Source: Clostridium grantii DSM 8605
GTDB taxonomy: Bacteria; Bacillota; Clostridia; Clostridiales; Clostridiaceae
DNA length: 64,000 nt
Direction: 5' to 3'
Assembly (NCBI RefSeq): GCF_900129965.1
Contig: NZ_FQXM01000022.1
Coordinates: 7,589-71,588 of the forward strand
Both the position numbers and the translations under genes were made by a program. Of this stretch, positions 53,279 through 61,768 are shown in pieces. The notes under the pieces were generated by a model. The model saw only the letters and a list, made by a program, of their open reading frames with translations, did not search any database and was not told the origin of the DNA. The first letter of the stretch is position 1; the number at the start of each line of letters is the position of its first letter.

Positions 53279-54235
53279 ATTATTAATATATTTAAAACAA
53301 AGTATGGAAATTTGAAGGGTATATCCGATATAGAATTTTTTGATGATGAGTCTATTAAATGCTGTACTTTAAATAAAAAGAATGAAATAGACACTTCCTA
53401 TGGTAAGTTAGTTCCACAATATGATGAAAGTGCAGAAAGACATAAATTTATTAATTCAATATCTTTTTATAATAATGGAAATATAAAAAGTATTGCACTT
53501 CAAAATCAAATTTCTATTAAAACCTTAAGTGGGGTATTTAAAGCTGAATATTTGACTTTTTATGAAGATGGAAGTTTAAAAAAAATATTTCCGCTAAATG
53601 GGAAATTGAGCGGATATTGGACAGAAGAAAATGAATACTCTTTGGCAGAAAACATGGATATACAGCTTTCTATTGGAAAATATACTTTTAAGCTTATTAA
53701 TATTAATTTTTATCCTAGTAATGCTGTAAAGAGTATTACCTTGTGGCCTAAGGAAAGTGTTTTAATAGAAACCCCTTTAGGTAAAATTAATACAAGAATA
53801 GGAGTTTCTTTTTATGAAAATGGTAAAATAGCTTCTATAGAGCCCAGTGATCCTGTGACAGTTGAAACTAAAATAGGAAAATTAAAGGCTTATGATAGTA
53901 TAGCTTTAGGAATTCATGGTGAAAACAATTCTTTGAAATTTTCAGAAAATAGACAGGTTTTAGCTTTAACAACAATATCTAATAGAATAGAAATTGAAGA
54001 TAAATATGGTAATAATAAATCATATGAACCTAGTTATAGACAAAGTATGTGTAGTGATAATGAAAAGGAAATTGTTCCATTAAAAATTGAATTTACAAAT
54101 TATAGTGTAATTTTTAATTCAAATAGTGATGATGAATTTAATCTTGATGAATGTAAATTTAATATTACTCAATTAGAAGTAGATTATAGTAAAATAAGAA
54201 TAGGGTGTACGGGTTGTAGTGGATGCTCCCATTAA
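53279..54235 (+). CDS. Repeat protein with C-terminal CxxCxxC, downstream of the AnfO-family gene
   Basis: A 318-residue protein made of about five imperfect beta-type repeats. Each begins xTxxGxLK: KTKYGNLKG, DTSYGKLVP, KTLSGVFKA, ETPLGKINT, ETKIGKLKA, followed by FYxxGxIxSI-like strands (FYNNGNIKSIAL, FYEDGSLKKIF, FYENGKIASIEP). The C-terminus ends GCTGCSGCSH, a C-x2-C-x2-C cluster likely to bind metal or Fe-S. The first repeat lies upstream of the first ordinary start (TTG 53312). AAGGAG at 53266-53271 sits 7 nt before ATT 53279, so ATT is the likely start. The layout recalls MORN/YwqK-like repeats. No function known; with AnfO it suggests a metal-centre role. Confidence 0.8.
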   Translation: MINIFKTKYGNLKGISDIEFFDDESIKCCTLNKKNEIDTSYGKLVPQYDESAERHKFINSISFYNNGNIKSIALQNQISIKTLSGVFKAEYLTFYEDGSLKKIFPLNGKLSGYWTEENEYSLAENMDIQLSIGKYTFKLININFYPSNAVKSITLWPKESVLIETPLGKINTRIGVSFYENGKIASIEPSDPVTVETKIGKLKAYDSIALGIHGENNSLKFSENRQVLALTTISNRIEIEDKYGNNKSYEPSYRQSMCSDNEKEIVPLKIEFTNYSVIFNSNSDDEFNLDECKFNITQLEVDYSKIRIGCTGCSGCSH

Positions 54236-54252
54236 GTATGAACTAAGGTAAA

Positions 54253-54291
54253 AAAAGATGCAATGGATATATAATTCATTGCATCTTTTTA
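54253..54291 (+). terminator. Terminator of the AnfO/repeat protein operon
   Basis: AAAAAGATGCAATG / CATTGCATCTTTTT stem, 11-nt loop. Confidence 0.9.
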
Positions 54292-54416
54292 TTATATAAA
54301 GATACTTTTTTTAGTATAAATAATTGATGATTTTTACAGAAAATGATATAGCATTTATAGGTGCATATACACGAGTATATATACTAAAGCTGCAAAAATT
54401 AGTGGAGGATTATTTC

Positions 54417-55342
54417 ATGATGAATAATGAATTGAAAAATAAGATTTTGATTTTAAAGAAAGAAAAAAAGCACTTATATTTGCACACTATTATGTGGATA
54501 AAGAAATTCAGGTAGTTGCAGATTTTATTGGAGATTCTTTTTTTCTTAGCAAAATAGCAAGAGAGTGTAAAGCAGATACAATCGTATTTTGTGGCGTGAA
54601 TTTTATGGCTGAAAGTGCAAAAATTCTTTCGCCAGAGAAAAAGATACTTATACAGGTAAATAACGCTTTTTGCCCTATGGTCCAGATGATTAGTGAAGAG
54701 GATGTTCTTTATATGAAAAAATACCCAGAGGCAAAAGTTGTATGCTATGTAAACTCAACCACGCAGTAAAGGCTGTATCGGATGTGTGTTGTACATCATC
54801 AAATGCTATAAATGTTGTGAATAATATGGAAGGGGATAAGATTATTTTTGTTCCTGATAGAAATTTGGGTTCATATGTTAGTGAAAAAGTAAAAGATAAA
54901 GAGGTAATTTTGTGGAATGGATTTTGTTGGGTTCACAATGATGTAGATAAAGATAGATTAGATAAACTAATAGAAGAAAACAAAAAAACAAAGAGAATAT
55001 AGCAGTATTAATTCATCCAGAATGTAAAAAAGAAATAAGGGATAAGGCTACTTTTATTGGAGGTACAGCACAAATAGTTGAGTTCGCATCAAATTATAGT
55101 TATGATAAATATATAATTGTTACAGAAATTGGTATTAAGCATAATTGATAGAAAAATGTCCTGATAAAAAATTTGTTTTTATGCCTTTTATGCATTATTT
55201 TTCAATGAAAAAAATAATTCTTGAAAATCTTTATCAATGTTTAGAAAAAGAGCGTTATGAAATTGAATTAGATGAAGAAGTTATAAAAAATGCATACAAG
55301 TCTTTAGAAAATATGCATAAATTTGGTGAGAAGGTGAAGTAA
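54417..55342 (+). pseudogene. nadA: Quinolinate synthase gene, frameshifted
   Basis: A nadA that once joined iminoaspartate and DHAP into quinolinate. GTGGAGGA precedes ATG 54417. Consecutive pieces in different frames read MNNELKNKILILKKE, then ALIFAHYYVDKEIQVVADF and VNNAFCPMVQM, then AVKAVSDVCCTSSNAINVV and WNGFCWVHN, then AVLIHPECKKEIRDKA, then LIEKCPDKKFVF. One-base shifts are needed near 54463-54469 (A run), 54763-54769, 54982-54988 (A run) and 55143. Substitutions also hit conserved positions (CPMVQM for CPMADM, FCWVH for FCPVH). At least four frameshifts exclude a functional product. Confidence 0.92.
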
Positions 55343-56227
55343 TGAAAATTAACACTGATGTTTTAATAGCTGGAAGTGGACTAGCAGGTTTATATACGGC
55401 TCTTAATTTAAATGAAAGTTTGAAGGTGACTATTATTACTAAAGCTTCGGCAGATAATTGTAATACTTATCTTGCCCAAGGAGGGCTTTCAACAGTATTA
55501 AATGAACAGGATCAAGATGTTTTTGTAGAGGACACACTTAAAGCAGGATTGTATAAGAATGATATTAATGCTGTTAAAATACTTGCAAAAGATTCTAAAA
55601 AAAATATTGATTATTATGAAGAAATAGCTGATAGAAGAAGGTTTTTAATTTCAGAATCATTAAGAGGAAAAGGTGGAATTTTAGTTAATAATAAAGGGCA
55701 ACGATTTGTAGATGAATTATTACCAAGGGATGTAGTTTCAAAAAAATACTGGAGGAACAAGAGAAAACAAATTCTAAATGTGTATATTTAGATATTACTG
55801 CATTGCCATCAAACTTTATTATGGAGAGGTTTCCGGTTATTTATAAAGAATGTTTAAAAAGAAATATCGATATAACAAAGGATAAAATTCCTGTTATACC
55901 AGCTCAACATTTCCTTATGGGAGGAATAAAAGAGGATGAGTATTCTAAAACATCTATGGAGAATCTTTATGCTTGTGGAGAAGTTAGTTGTACAGGTGTT
56001 CATGGGGCTAATAGGCTTGCAAGCAATTCATTACTGGAAGCACTTGTTTTTTCAAATAGAGCGGCTGAGAATATTAATAATGTTATACAAGGGGTTCAGT
56101 TGCAACACTATAGAAAAAAATTCCAAGTAAGATTATTTTAAAGCACCAGATTGAAAATAATAAAGTAATAGTTGATGAGTTAATCAAAGTTAGGAGTGAC
56201 ATTAAAAATGAATTGGTTAGTTGTTGA
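55342..56227 (+). pseudogene. nadB: L-aspartate oxidase gene, deleted and frameshifted
   Basis: The ATG at 55342 overlaps the nadA stop (TAATG). The FAD-binding start is intact (INTDVLIAGSGLAGLYTALN; CNTYLAQGGLSTVL). After YYEEI (about 55630) the frame jumps to RRFLISESLRGKGGILVNNK, so roughly 130-150 residues of the middle are gone. A base is missing in the A run at about 55740-55746, after which the other frame reads SNSKCVYLDITALPSNF, HFLMGGI and the conserved YACGEVSCTGVHGANRLASN. Another shift in an A run near 56115 separates the C-terminal helix. Clearly non-functional. Confidence 0.93.
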
Positions 56228-56660
56228 TGAAATATTAAAAAAAGCAATAAAAGTTGGGGGAGCAGAAAATCATAGATTTAATCTATCTGATGGAATATTG
56301 ATAAAGGATAATCATATAAGTGCAGCAGGGGGGATTACAGAAGCGGTACTAAAGGTTAGACAGAATACTTCTTTTGTACGTAAAATAGAAGTTGAGGTTG
56401 AGAATTTAAAGCAACTTAAAGAATCTATGGAAGCTAAAGTTGATATAATAATGTTAGATAATATGAATATAGAAACAATGAAAAAAGCTGTGGAGATAAT
56501 AAATAAATCAGCTTTAATTGAAGCAGCAGGTAATGTAAACTTAGAAACTGTAAAAGCTATAGCAGAAACAGGTGTGGATTATATTTCTTCTGGAATGATG
56601 ACTCATTCAGCTAAAGCCTTAGACATAAGTATGAAGAATCTTAAAATAATCAATAGTTAA
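56208..56660 (+). pseudogene. nadC: Nicotinate-nucleotide pyrophosphorylase gene, internally deleted
   Basis: An in-frame 150-residue product from ATG 56208. The first 14 residues (NWLVVDEILKKAI) match the N-terminus of NadC, then the sequence jumps to KVGGAENHRFNLSDGILIKD, which belongs near residue 125. The missing ~110 residues contain much of the N-terminal domain and phosphate-binding residues. The remainder, including KVDIIMLDNMN, ALIEAAGNVNLETV and TGVDYISSGMMTHS, is well preserved. The open frame could be translated but a working phosphoribosyltransferase is very unlikely. Confidence 0.9.
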
Positions 56661-56706
56661 AAACGGAAATAATTTTTATTGATCATAAGGAAAATTGTAG
56701 TATATT

Positions 56707-56735
56707 AAAAAGTCCACATAAGCATGTGGACTTTT
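56707..56735. terminator. Bidirectional terminator between nadC remnant and FNT gene
   Basis: Perfect 12-bp stem AAAAGTCCACAT / ATGTGGACTTTT with a 4-nt loop. Confidence 0.92.
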
Positions 56736-56748
56736 ATTGTAAATATTG

Positions 56749-57579
56749 TTAGTTTTCATTTCTATTATATTTAAGCATTACCCAAAAGGCTAGTCCAACA
56801 AATACTGCACCGCCTATTATATTTCCTATAGTAACGGGGATAAGATTCTTAATAATATTTGTAATTGTTATAGAATCTACGGCAGCTTGTGATATGTGAG
56901 AAGTTTCTACAAAAGCAGGATTTGATTTTGCAATTAAACCTATAAAAAGATAATACATATTAGCAACACTATGTTCGAAACCACAAACAACAAAAGTCAT
57001 AATAGGGAACCAAACCACTATTATTTTTCCAAGCAAATCTTTTGTAGCATAGGAAGCCCAAACAGTTAGAGTTACAATGAAATTACATAAAATTCCGCTT
57101 GAAATAGCGTTAACAAAAGTTAAATTACTTTTGTAAGAAGCTACTTTTATAGCATATCCACCAAGAGCATTATGATTACTTGATAAAAGTCCACTAAAAA
57201 ATATTAGTGCTACAATAATAATTGCTCCGAAAAAGTTGGAAATGTAAACTATTCCCCAATTTTTCAATAAGTTTTTAATAGAAATTTTTCTTTCAATTAA
57301 AGGAATTATAAGTAAAGAGTTTCCAGTGAAAAGTTCAGCTCCACAAATTAAAACAAGCATTAAACCTACTGGGAATATTAGTCCTGCTGCAAGTTTGGCA
57401 AGAGAATAATTTTCTATAGCATGAGAGCCCATAGCCGCACCAAAAGCACCCATAGCTATAAAAGCACCGGCAAAAGCACCAGCTATAAATGTTTGAGAAG
57501 ATTTTTTCTTTGTTTTTTTAATACAAGTATGAATGGTGGATTCATATATTTCTGATACACCTAACATAGAATTATCCAT
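56749..57579 (-). CDS. Formate/nitrite transporter family (FNT) channel
   Basis: A 276-residue pentameric-channel subunit with six membrane helices. Seen: the first helix FIAGAFAGAFIAMGAFGAAM, GLMLVLICGAELFTGNSLL (Omega-loop region), AISSGILCNFIVTLTVWASY, FGFEHSVANMY-like CGFEHSVANMYYLF with the conserved pore histidine (about 205), and TIGNIIGGAVFVGL. It carries small monovalent anions such as formate, nitrite or hydrosulfide. A weak-spaced AGGAGTG precedes the ATG. It is a single-gene transcript. Clostridial fermentation makes formate the likeliest substrate, which is inference. Confidence 0.93.
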   Translation of the reverse strand: MDNSMLGVSEIYESTIHTCIKKTKKKSSQTFIAGAFAGAFIAMGAFGAAMGSHAIENYSLAKLAAGLIFPVGLMLVLICGAELFTGNSLLIIPLIERKISIKNLLKNWGIVYISNFFGAIIIVALIFFSGLLSSNHNALGGYAIKVASYKSNLTFVNAISSGILCNFIVTLTVWASYATKDLLGKIIVVWFPIMTFVVCGFEHSVANMYYLFIGLIAKSNPAFVETSHISQAAVDSITITNIIKNLIPVTIGNIIGGAVFVGLAFWVMLKYNRNEN

Positions 57580-57801
57580 AGTTAAACAACACTCCTAATT
57601 GACAAGTTATATTTATCAATATAATTGTATTTTAAAAACTCGCTTTTAGTCAATTATAATGTAGCATAAATGGATTAATTACTGATTATATTGAATTTTC
57701 TAACAATCATATAATTTAAATAGTAATGCCAAAATAAATGTATTAATCATATTCTAATATATGAGAAATAATGCTGTGTTTCTCATATTGGGGGAGTGAG
57801 T

Positions 57802-58674
57802 ATGTCGAAAAGTGGAGTATTATATCATTACACTAGTGTGGATGGATTAAAAGGTATAATTCAAAATTCTTCATTTTGGGCTACTAGAAGTGTTTGTTCT
57901 AATGATATTCAAGATTCTATTTATATAAAGAAAATTTTGGAAGAAGTTTTTAGCTTGTATAAAAATGAAAAAAATAAGGATTTTATATGTAATATAAGGG
58001 AAGAATTTAATTTATCTATAGAAGAATACAATGATAGCAGACAAATTCCCAAGGAAAAATTTTATAAAGCCTTTGTTATAAGTTTTTCGGAAAAGAAAGA
58101 TTCTAGGTTTTTATGGGAGGCTTATACTCAAAATGATGGATTCAATTTAATGTTTGATAAAAAAGAATTGATAAAATATTTTTCAACAATTAGTCCTAAT
58201 ATTTTCTACAACAAATTTATTTATAAACCTATAATGTATTCTAGAAAAGAGCAAATGAGGATTATAAGTAAAGTTTTTAAACATTACTACAAAATATTTA
58301 CCTTAATGGGGGAAAAATATTTTGCGGAAAATAAACTAACAGAAGAATTAGTAAAAAAACTTCATTATGAGGCACCTTTTTTTAAACATCCTTTTTGGAA
58401 GGAAGAAAGCGAATATAGGTTTGTTTTCTATCGTAGATATAGTGACAATAGATTGATAGATATTTCAACTAATGATTCACCTAGATATGAAGGGATTAAT
58501 ATCAAACAAACTTATATTGAGCTACCTTTTGATATTAAGTTAATCAAAAAAATAATATTTGGACCTTGCAATATATATGATTTAAGAAATTGTGAATTTT
58601 TAAAACAAGTAATGGAATCTTGTGAATTTGTAATATCTAATGGGTGTGGCGTTATTAGGAAAAATATAAATTAG
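57802..58674 (+). CDS. DUF2971 domain protein
   Basis: A 290-residue soluble protein with a DUF2971 domain: N-terminal VLYHYTSVDGLKGIIQNSSF and WATRSVCSNDIQD, the central FVISFSEKKDSRFLWEAYTQ, and the C-terminal IKKIIFGPCNIYD. The HYTS...ND...SFSE...LW pattern is the hallmark; the fold is related to ADP-ribosyltransferase-like or defence-associated proteins in some annotations, but activity is unproven. The ATG at 57802 follows GGGGGAG. No partner gene is adjacent. Confidence 0.88.
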   Translation: MSKSGVLYHYTSVDGLKGIIQNSSFWATRSVCSNDIQDSIYIKKILEEVFSLYKNEKNKDFICNIREEFNLSIEEYNDSRQIPKEKFYKAFVISFSEKKDSRFLWEAYTQNDGFNLMFDKKELIKYFSTISPNIFYNKFIYKPIMYSRKEQMRIISKVFKHYYKIFTLMGEKYFAENKLTEELVKKLHYEAPFFKHPFWKEESEYRFVFYRRYSDNRLIDISTNDSPRYEGINIKQTYIELPFDIKLIKKIIFGPCNIYDLRNCEFLKQVMESCEFVISNGCGVIRKNIN

Positions 58675-58702
58675 TTTTTTTATATGATTAAGCTAGATAT
58701 GT

Positions 58703-58728
58703 AGCTAGATATATATCTAGCTATTTTT
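58703..58728 (+). terminator. Terminator of the DUF2971 gene
   Basis: 20-bp perfect palindrome AGCTAGATAT/ATATCTAGCT followed by ATTTTTAT; another AGCTAGATAT lies just before it at 58691-58700. Confidence 0.75.
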
Positions 58729-58901
58729 ATGAAAAATTCTACAAAGATTACTTAATAGTGAAATATAATTTCACAAATCTAATTTAGAAGATGATATTTT
58801 AGAATAAAGTTTTATTTGGTATAATATTGATAGTATAATTATATTCTGATTGTGGGCTTATAGGGAATAAGTTAAAACACACTATATATTGGAGGTGCAT
58901 T

Positions 58902-59576
58902 ATGAATGTCGCTCTTAGTATTTTGTTTTTTCTGATTATTTTTTTATTAATAGAGGTATTAGCTATCATATTTAAAATAACTGGGCTTGAGATAAGTAAA
59001 GCTAGATTTCAAATAATATCCATATTAACGCACACTGGATTTACTACAAGAGAATCTGAACTTATAGTTCAACATCCTATTAGGAGAAAGATTGCTAGTA
59101 TATTAATGGTTGTAAGTTATGTTGGTCAAGCTACCTTGATTTCTTTAATTATTTCTGTTTTTACAAATAGAAACAACACAATTGTTCTTATAATAATAGT
59201 TTTATGCTTATTTATAGTTGCCATTTTTGTACTTAGAAATAGACATACAGTTAATGCTTTTGAAAATTTATTAGAAAAATATATTAAAAAGCAAATGAAA
59301 TCAAAAACTAAAAATAAAACAATTGATGAAGTTTTGAATTTAAACAATGAGTTTGGGGTTGCAGAGATAACAATTGACGAAACATTTTTGATATGTGGAA
59401 AAACTCTTAGTGAATCAAAATTGAAAGATAAATATATTCAGGTTTTGACTATTGATAGAGGATCTCACATTATTCATTTTCCTAGAGCTAGCTTTAAATT
59501 CCAGGAAGCTGACAAGGTAACAGTTTATGGCAAAATTGAGGGTATTAAGGAATTTATAGGTAATATAAGTAAATAA
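58902..59576 (+). CDS. Membrane protein with C-terminal TrkA_C (RCK_C) domain
   Basis: A 224-residue protein. Three predicted helices (about 3-25, 64-85, 92-112) flank a segment with ISILTHTGFTTRESELI, then a basic linker (KQMKSKTKNK) and an RCK_C domain (about 145-222; VAEITIDETFLICGKTLSES and QVLTIDRGSHIIHFPRA). RCK_C domains bind small ligands, including c-di-AMP in Firmicutes K+ systems, and gate ion transport. The helices are too few for a K+ pore, so it may be a regulator or part of a larger assembly. The start follows GGAGGTGC. Confidence 0.85.
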   Translation: MNVALSILFFLIIFLLIEVLAIIFKITGLEISKARFQIISILTHTGFTTRESELIVQHPIRRKIASILMVVSYVGQATLISLIISVFTNRNNTIVLIIIVLCLFIVAIFVLRNRHTVNAFENLLEKYIKKQMKSKTKNKTIDEVLNLNNEFGVAEITIDETFLICGKTLSESKLKDKYIQVLTIDRGSHIIHFPRASFKFQEADKVTVYGKIEGIKEFIGNISK

Positions 59577-59701
59577 GGATAGTTCTATTTACTTGACTTT
59601 AATAAGAATATCTATTATAATTTTGAAGAAATAGTTCGTTGTGATTAAAGATAGAGTTTAAGAGACTAGATTTTTTATTACGATGTGATAGGTGATTAAA
59701 G

Positions 59702-60046
59702 ATGGATAAAAATAATAAAGAGATTGCAGCAGAAGTTAGTGCAGCTATTAAAAGTTTTGAAAAAAATTATATGGGTAGAGGTCCTCAAGATATTAAAACC
59801 TATGTTTTGGATGACATGATAGTGGTTAGGCTTAGAGGAATATTGACTCCAGCAGAACAAAATTTAGCTTGTCATGTTGAAGGATGCAATTTAATAAAGC
59901 AAACTCGGATGAAATTATTAGAAAATGCTAGAGAGTTGCTTACAAATATAATTTTTCAAGTTACAGGGGAACAAGTTGTTTCATTACACACAGATATTGA
60001 TGTAGATAAAGATGAAAGAATAATAATTTTTACATTAGATATATAG
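59702..60046 (+). CDS. DUF2294 family protein
   Basis: A 114-residue soluble protein of DUF2294, recognised by GRGPQDIKTYVLDDMIVVRL and RGILTPAEQNLA, followed by helix KLLENARELLTNIIFQVTGE and VVSLHTDIDVDKDERIIIFTL. The family is found in spore formers, cyanobacteria and others; its role is unknown. The start follows ATAGGTGATTAAAG. It stands alone with its own terminator. Confidence 0.88.
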   Translation: MDKNNKEIAAEVSAAIKSFEKNYMGRGPQDIKTYVLDDMIVVRLRGILTPAEQNLACHVEGCNLIKQTRMKLLENARELLTNIIFQVTGEQVVSLHTDIDVDKDERIIIFTLDI

Positions 60047-60088
60047 ATTTGACAGACTTTATAAAGGAATATATTTCAGTTATAAATT

Positions 60089-60129
60089 AGGTCATCACAA
60101 AGAATTAAACTTTGTGATGACCTTTTTTG
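60089..60129 (+). terminator. Terminator of the DUF2294 gene
   Basis: Stem AGGTCATCACAAAG / CTTTGTGATGACCT with a 7-nt loop and six Ts. Confidence 0.92.
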
Positions 60130-60178
60130 CATAAAAAATATTAAATCGGGGTAATTAAAGAAAAAAGGGGGAGTTTAA

Positions 60179-61351
60179 ATGAAAAAATATTTTATTTTAT
60201 TATTTTCAACATTTATTTTACTTGTTTTAGGAGCAACTTATACTTATAGTGTGTTTTTGGAATCTTTTGCTCAATCATTTGGAGTATCAAAATCTTTGGC
60301 ATCAATACCATTTGCTATTTTTCTATTTAGTTATGCAATGGGTATGGGTTTTGCAGGAAAGGCATATAATAAATACCCTCCTAGAGTTTTGACTATATGT
60401 GGAGGTGTGGCATTTTCTTTGGGATTTGTATTATCTAGTTTTTCAGGAAGTATAGTACAATTAGCTATAACTTATGGTGTTTTAAGTGGATTTGGATTAG
60501 CATTTGCTTATGTAACTCCTATTACATTAGTGTCTGAATGGTTCATTGAGAAAAAAGGTTTGGCTTCAGGAATTGTTATTAGTGCTTTTGGCCTAGGATC
60601 ATTCTTTTTGTCACCTATATCGAATAATTTGATCACAAAAATTGGTTGGAGAAATACTTTGCGTTACGAGGGAATAATATTTTTTATTATAATACTGATG
60701 AGTTCTTTAGCTTTAACAAAAAAAGAAAACAAGGTCGTTAAGCATTTAGAGAAGAAAAGTGAAATTACTGTTACTAGTTTATTTAAGAATATGATTTTTC
60801 TAAGAATATGGGGGGCTTATATTTTTTCTTTAACTACAGGTTTGATGATAATGGGACATATTGTTCCTATGGCAAAAGAAATAGGATATAATGGGAGTGT
60901 AGTAGCAATTTTTATTAGTATTATTGCATTAGCCAATGCTTCAGGTAGAATAATTATAGGTGCATTGGGTGATAAAATGTCAGGAGTTAAAATTCTTAAG
61001 ATAATAAATTTATCTCAAGCAATTGTTTTTATTTTATTATTGATATCATACAAGGTAACTATAGTTTTGTATTTAGCTGTTATACTGTTTGGATTTAATT
61101 TTGGGGGATGGCTAGTATTATTTCCTATAGTATCAAGTGAGTATTTTGGAGTTAAGAATTTAAGTGTTGTTTACGGTATTTTATTTTCTAGTTATGGTGT
61201 AGCAGGAATTGTTGGGCCAATATTCATTAGTTTTTTGCAAACTGTTTTTGGTAGTTATATTTTTCCACTGCAGATATCAGTTGTATTTTGTATAATGGCT
61301 TTTATGATATTACCAGGAAGTAAAAATAATATAGTAAAAACAAAATCATAA
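60179..61351 (+). CDS. MFS transporter, oxalate/formate antiporter-like (OFA family)
   Basis: A 390-residue twelve-helix carrier of the major facilitator superfamily. The opening LGATYTYSVFLESFAQSFGVS, LFSYAMGMGFAGKAYNK, and the loop GFGLAFAYVTPITLVSEWF are typical of OxlT-like OFA members, as is LANASGRIIIGALGDKMSG in the second half. It probably moves a carboxylate; the substrate cannot be told. The start follows AAAGGGGGAG. Single-gene transcript with a terminator at 61390. Confidence 0.9.
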   Translation: MKKYFILLFSTFILLVLGATYTYSVFLESFAQSFGVSKSLASIPFAIFLFSYAMGMGFAGKAYNKYPPRVLTICGGVAFSLGFVLSSFSGSIVQLAITYGVLSGFGLAFAYVTPITLVSEWFIEKKGLASGIVISAFGLGSFFLSPISNNLITKIGWRNTLRYEGIIFFIIILMSSLALTKKENKVVKHLEKKSEITVTSLFKNMIFLRIWGAYIFSLTTGLMIMGHIVPMAKEIGYNGSVVAIFISIIALANASGRIIIGALGDKMSGVKILKIINLSQAIVFILLLISYKVTIVLYLAVILFGFNFGGWLVLFPIVSSEYFGVKNLSVVYGILFSSYGVAGIVGPIFISFLQTVFGSYIFPLQISVVFCIMAFMILPGSKNNIVKTKS

Positions 61352-61389
61352 TCATAATAAAATAAATAAGAAGCTAAGAATAATTTAAA

Positions 61390-61447
61390 ATATATCCTAC
61401 AATTGATGCACCTATAATAAAAGGTCTATCTTGTAGGATATTTTTAT
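61390..61447 (+). terminator. Terminator of the MFS gene
   Basis: ATATCCTACAA / TTGTAGGATAT stem with a long 28-nt loop, then TTTTT. Confidence 0.8.
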
Positions 61448-61618
61448 TGAAAATTATTAGAAGTTGCTAGAGGATGGGAATATAAATATAGTAAATTGTA
61501 AAGAATAAATATTATTGACTGAAGGGTAGGCGAAAAAGGTTGTGATTAATCAGTATGATTAATGATAAAAAAATAAGATAATTATTAGTATATGGATTAT
61601 ATCTTTTGCTAGTTTTTT

Positions 61619-61726
61619 ATGTTTTTTTTACAAGAATTAAAGAAAAAAGGAATTAAAAATTACAAAAATGAGGTGGCTTTTGTAGAAACGGATTCAACTT
61701 ATGAAATTAATATATTAAAGATATAG
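61619..61726 (+). pseudogene. Possible gene remnant, C-terminal fragment
   Basis: A 35-codon frame without ribosome binding site reads ELKKKGIKNYKNEVAFVETD and STYEINILKI before TAG. The even, hydrophobic-charged pattern looks like the end of a real protein, and a terminator-like stem (ATAGAGTG / CACTCTAT) follows. I do not recognise the family. The 417-nt gap around it holds nothing else I can name. Confidence 0.3.
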
Positions 61727-61766
61727 AGTGTAATCTTTTAGTATGTAAAGAGTGCACTCTATTTTT
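61723..61766. terminator. Hairpin at the end of the acrylyl-CoA reductase-like gene
   Basis: ATAGAGTG / CACTCTAT stem with a long loop and T tail on the plus strand. It may end the minus-strand gene at 61769 or the remnant upstream. Confidence 0.6.
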
Positions 61767-61768
61767 AG

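Noticed and set aside
54324..54515. Separate small gene before nadA
   Set aside because: Its ATG lacks a ribosome binding site, and its second half is simply the first nadA fragment, for which GTGGAGGA gives a better start at 54417.
54417..55342. Programmed frameshifting in nadA
   Set aside because: Four shifts, several substitutions at conserved positions, and damage to nadB and nadC fit gene decay. No slippery site plus stimulatory structure recurs at the breaks.
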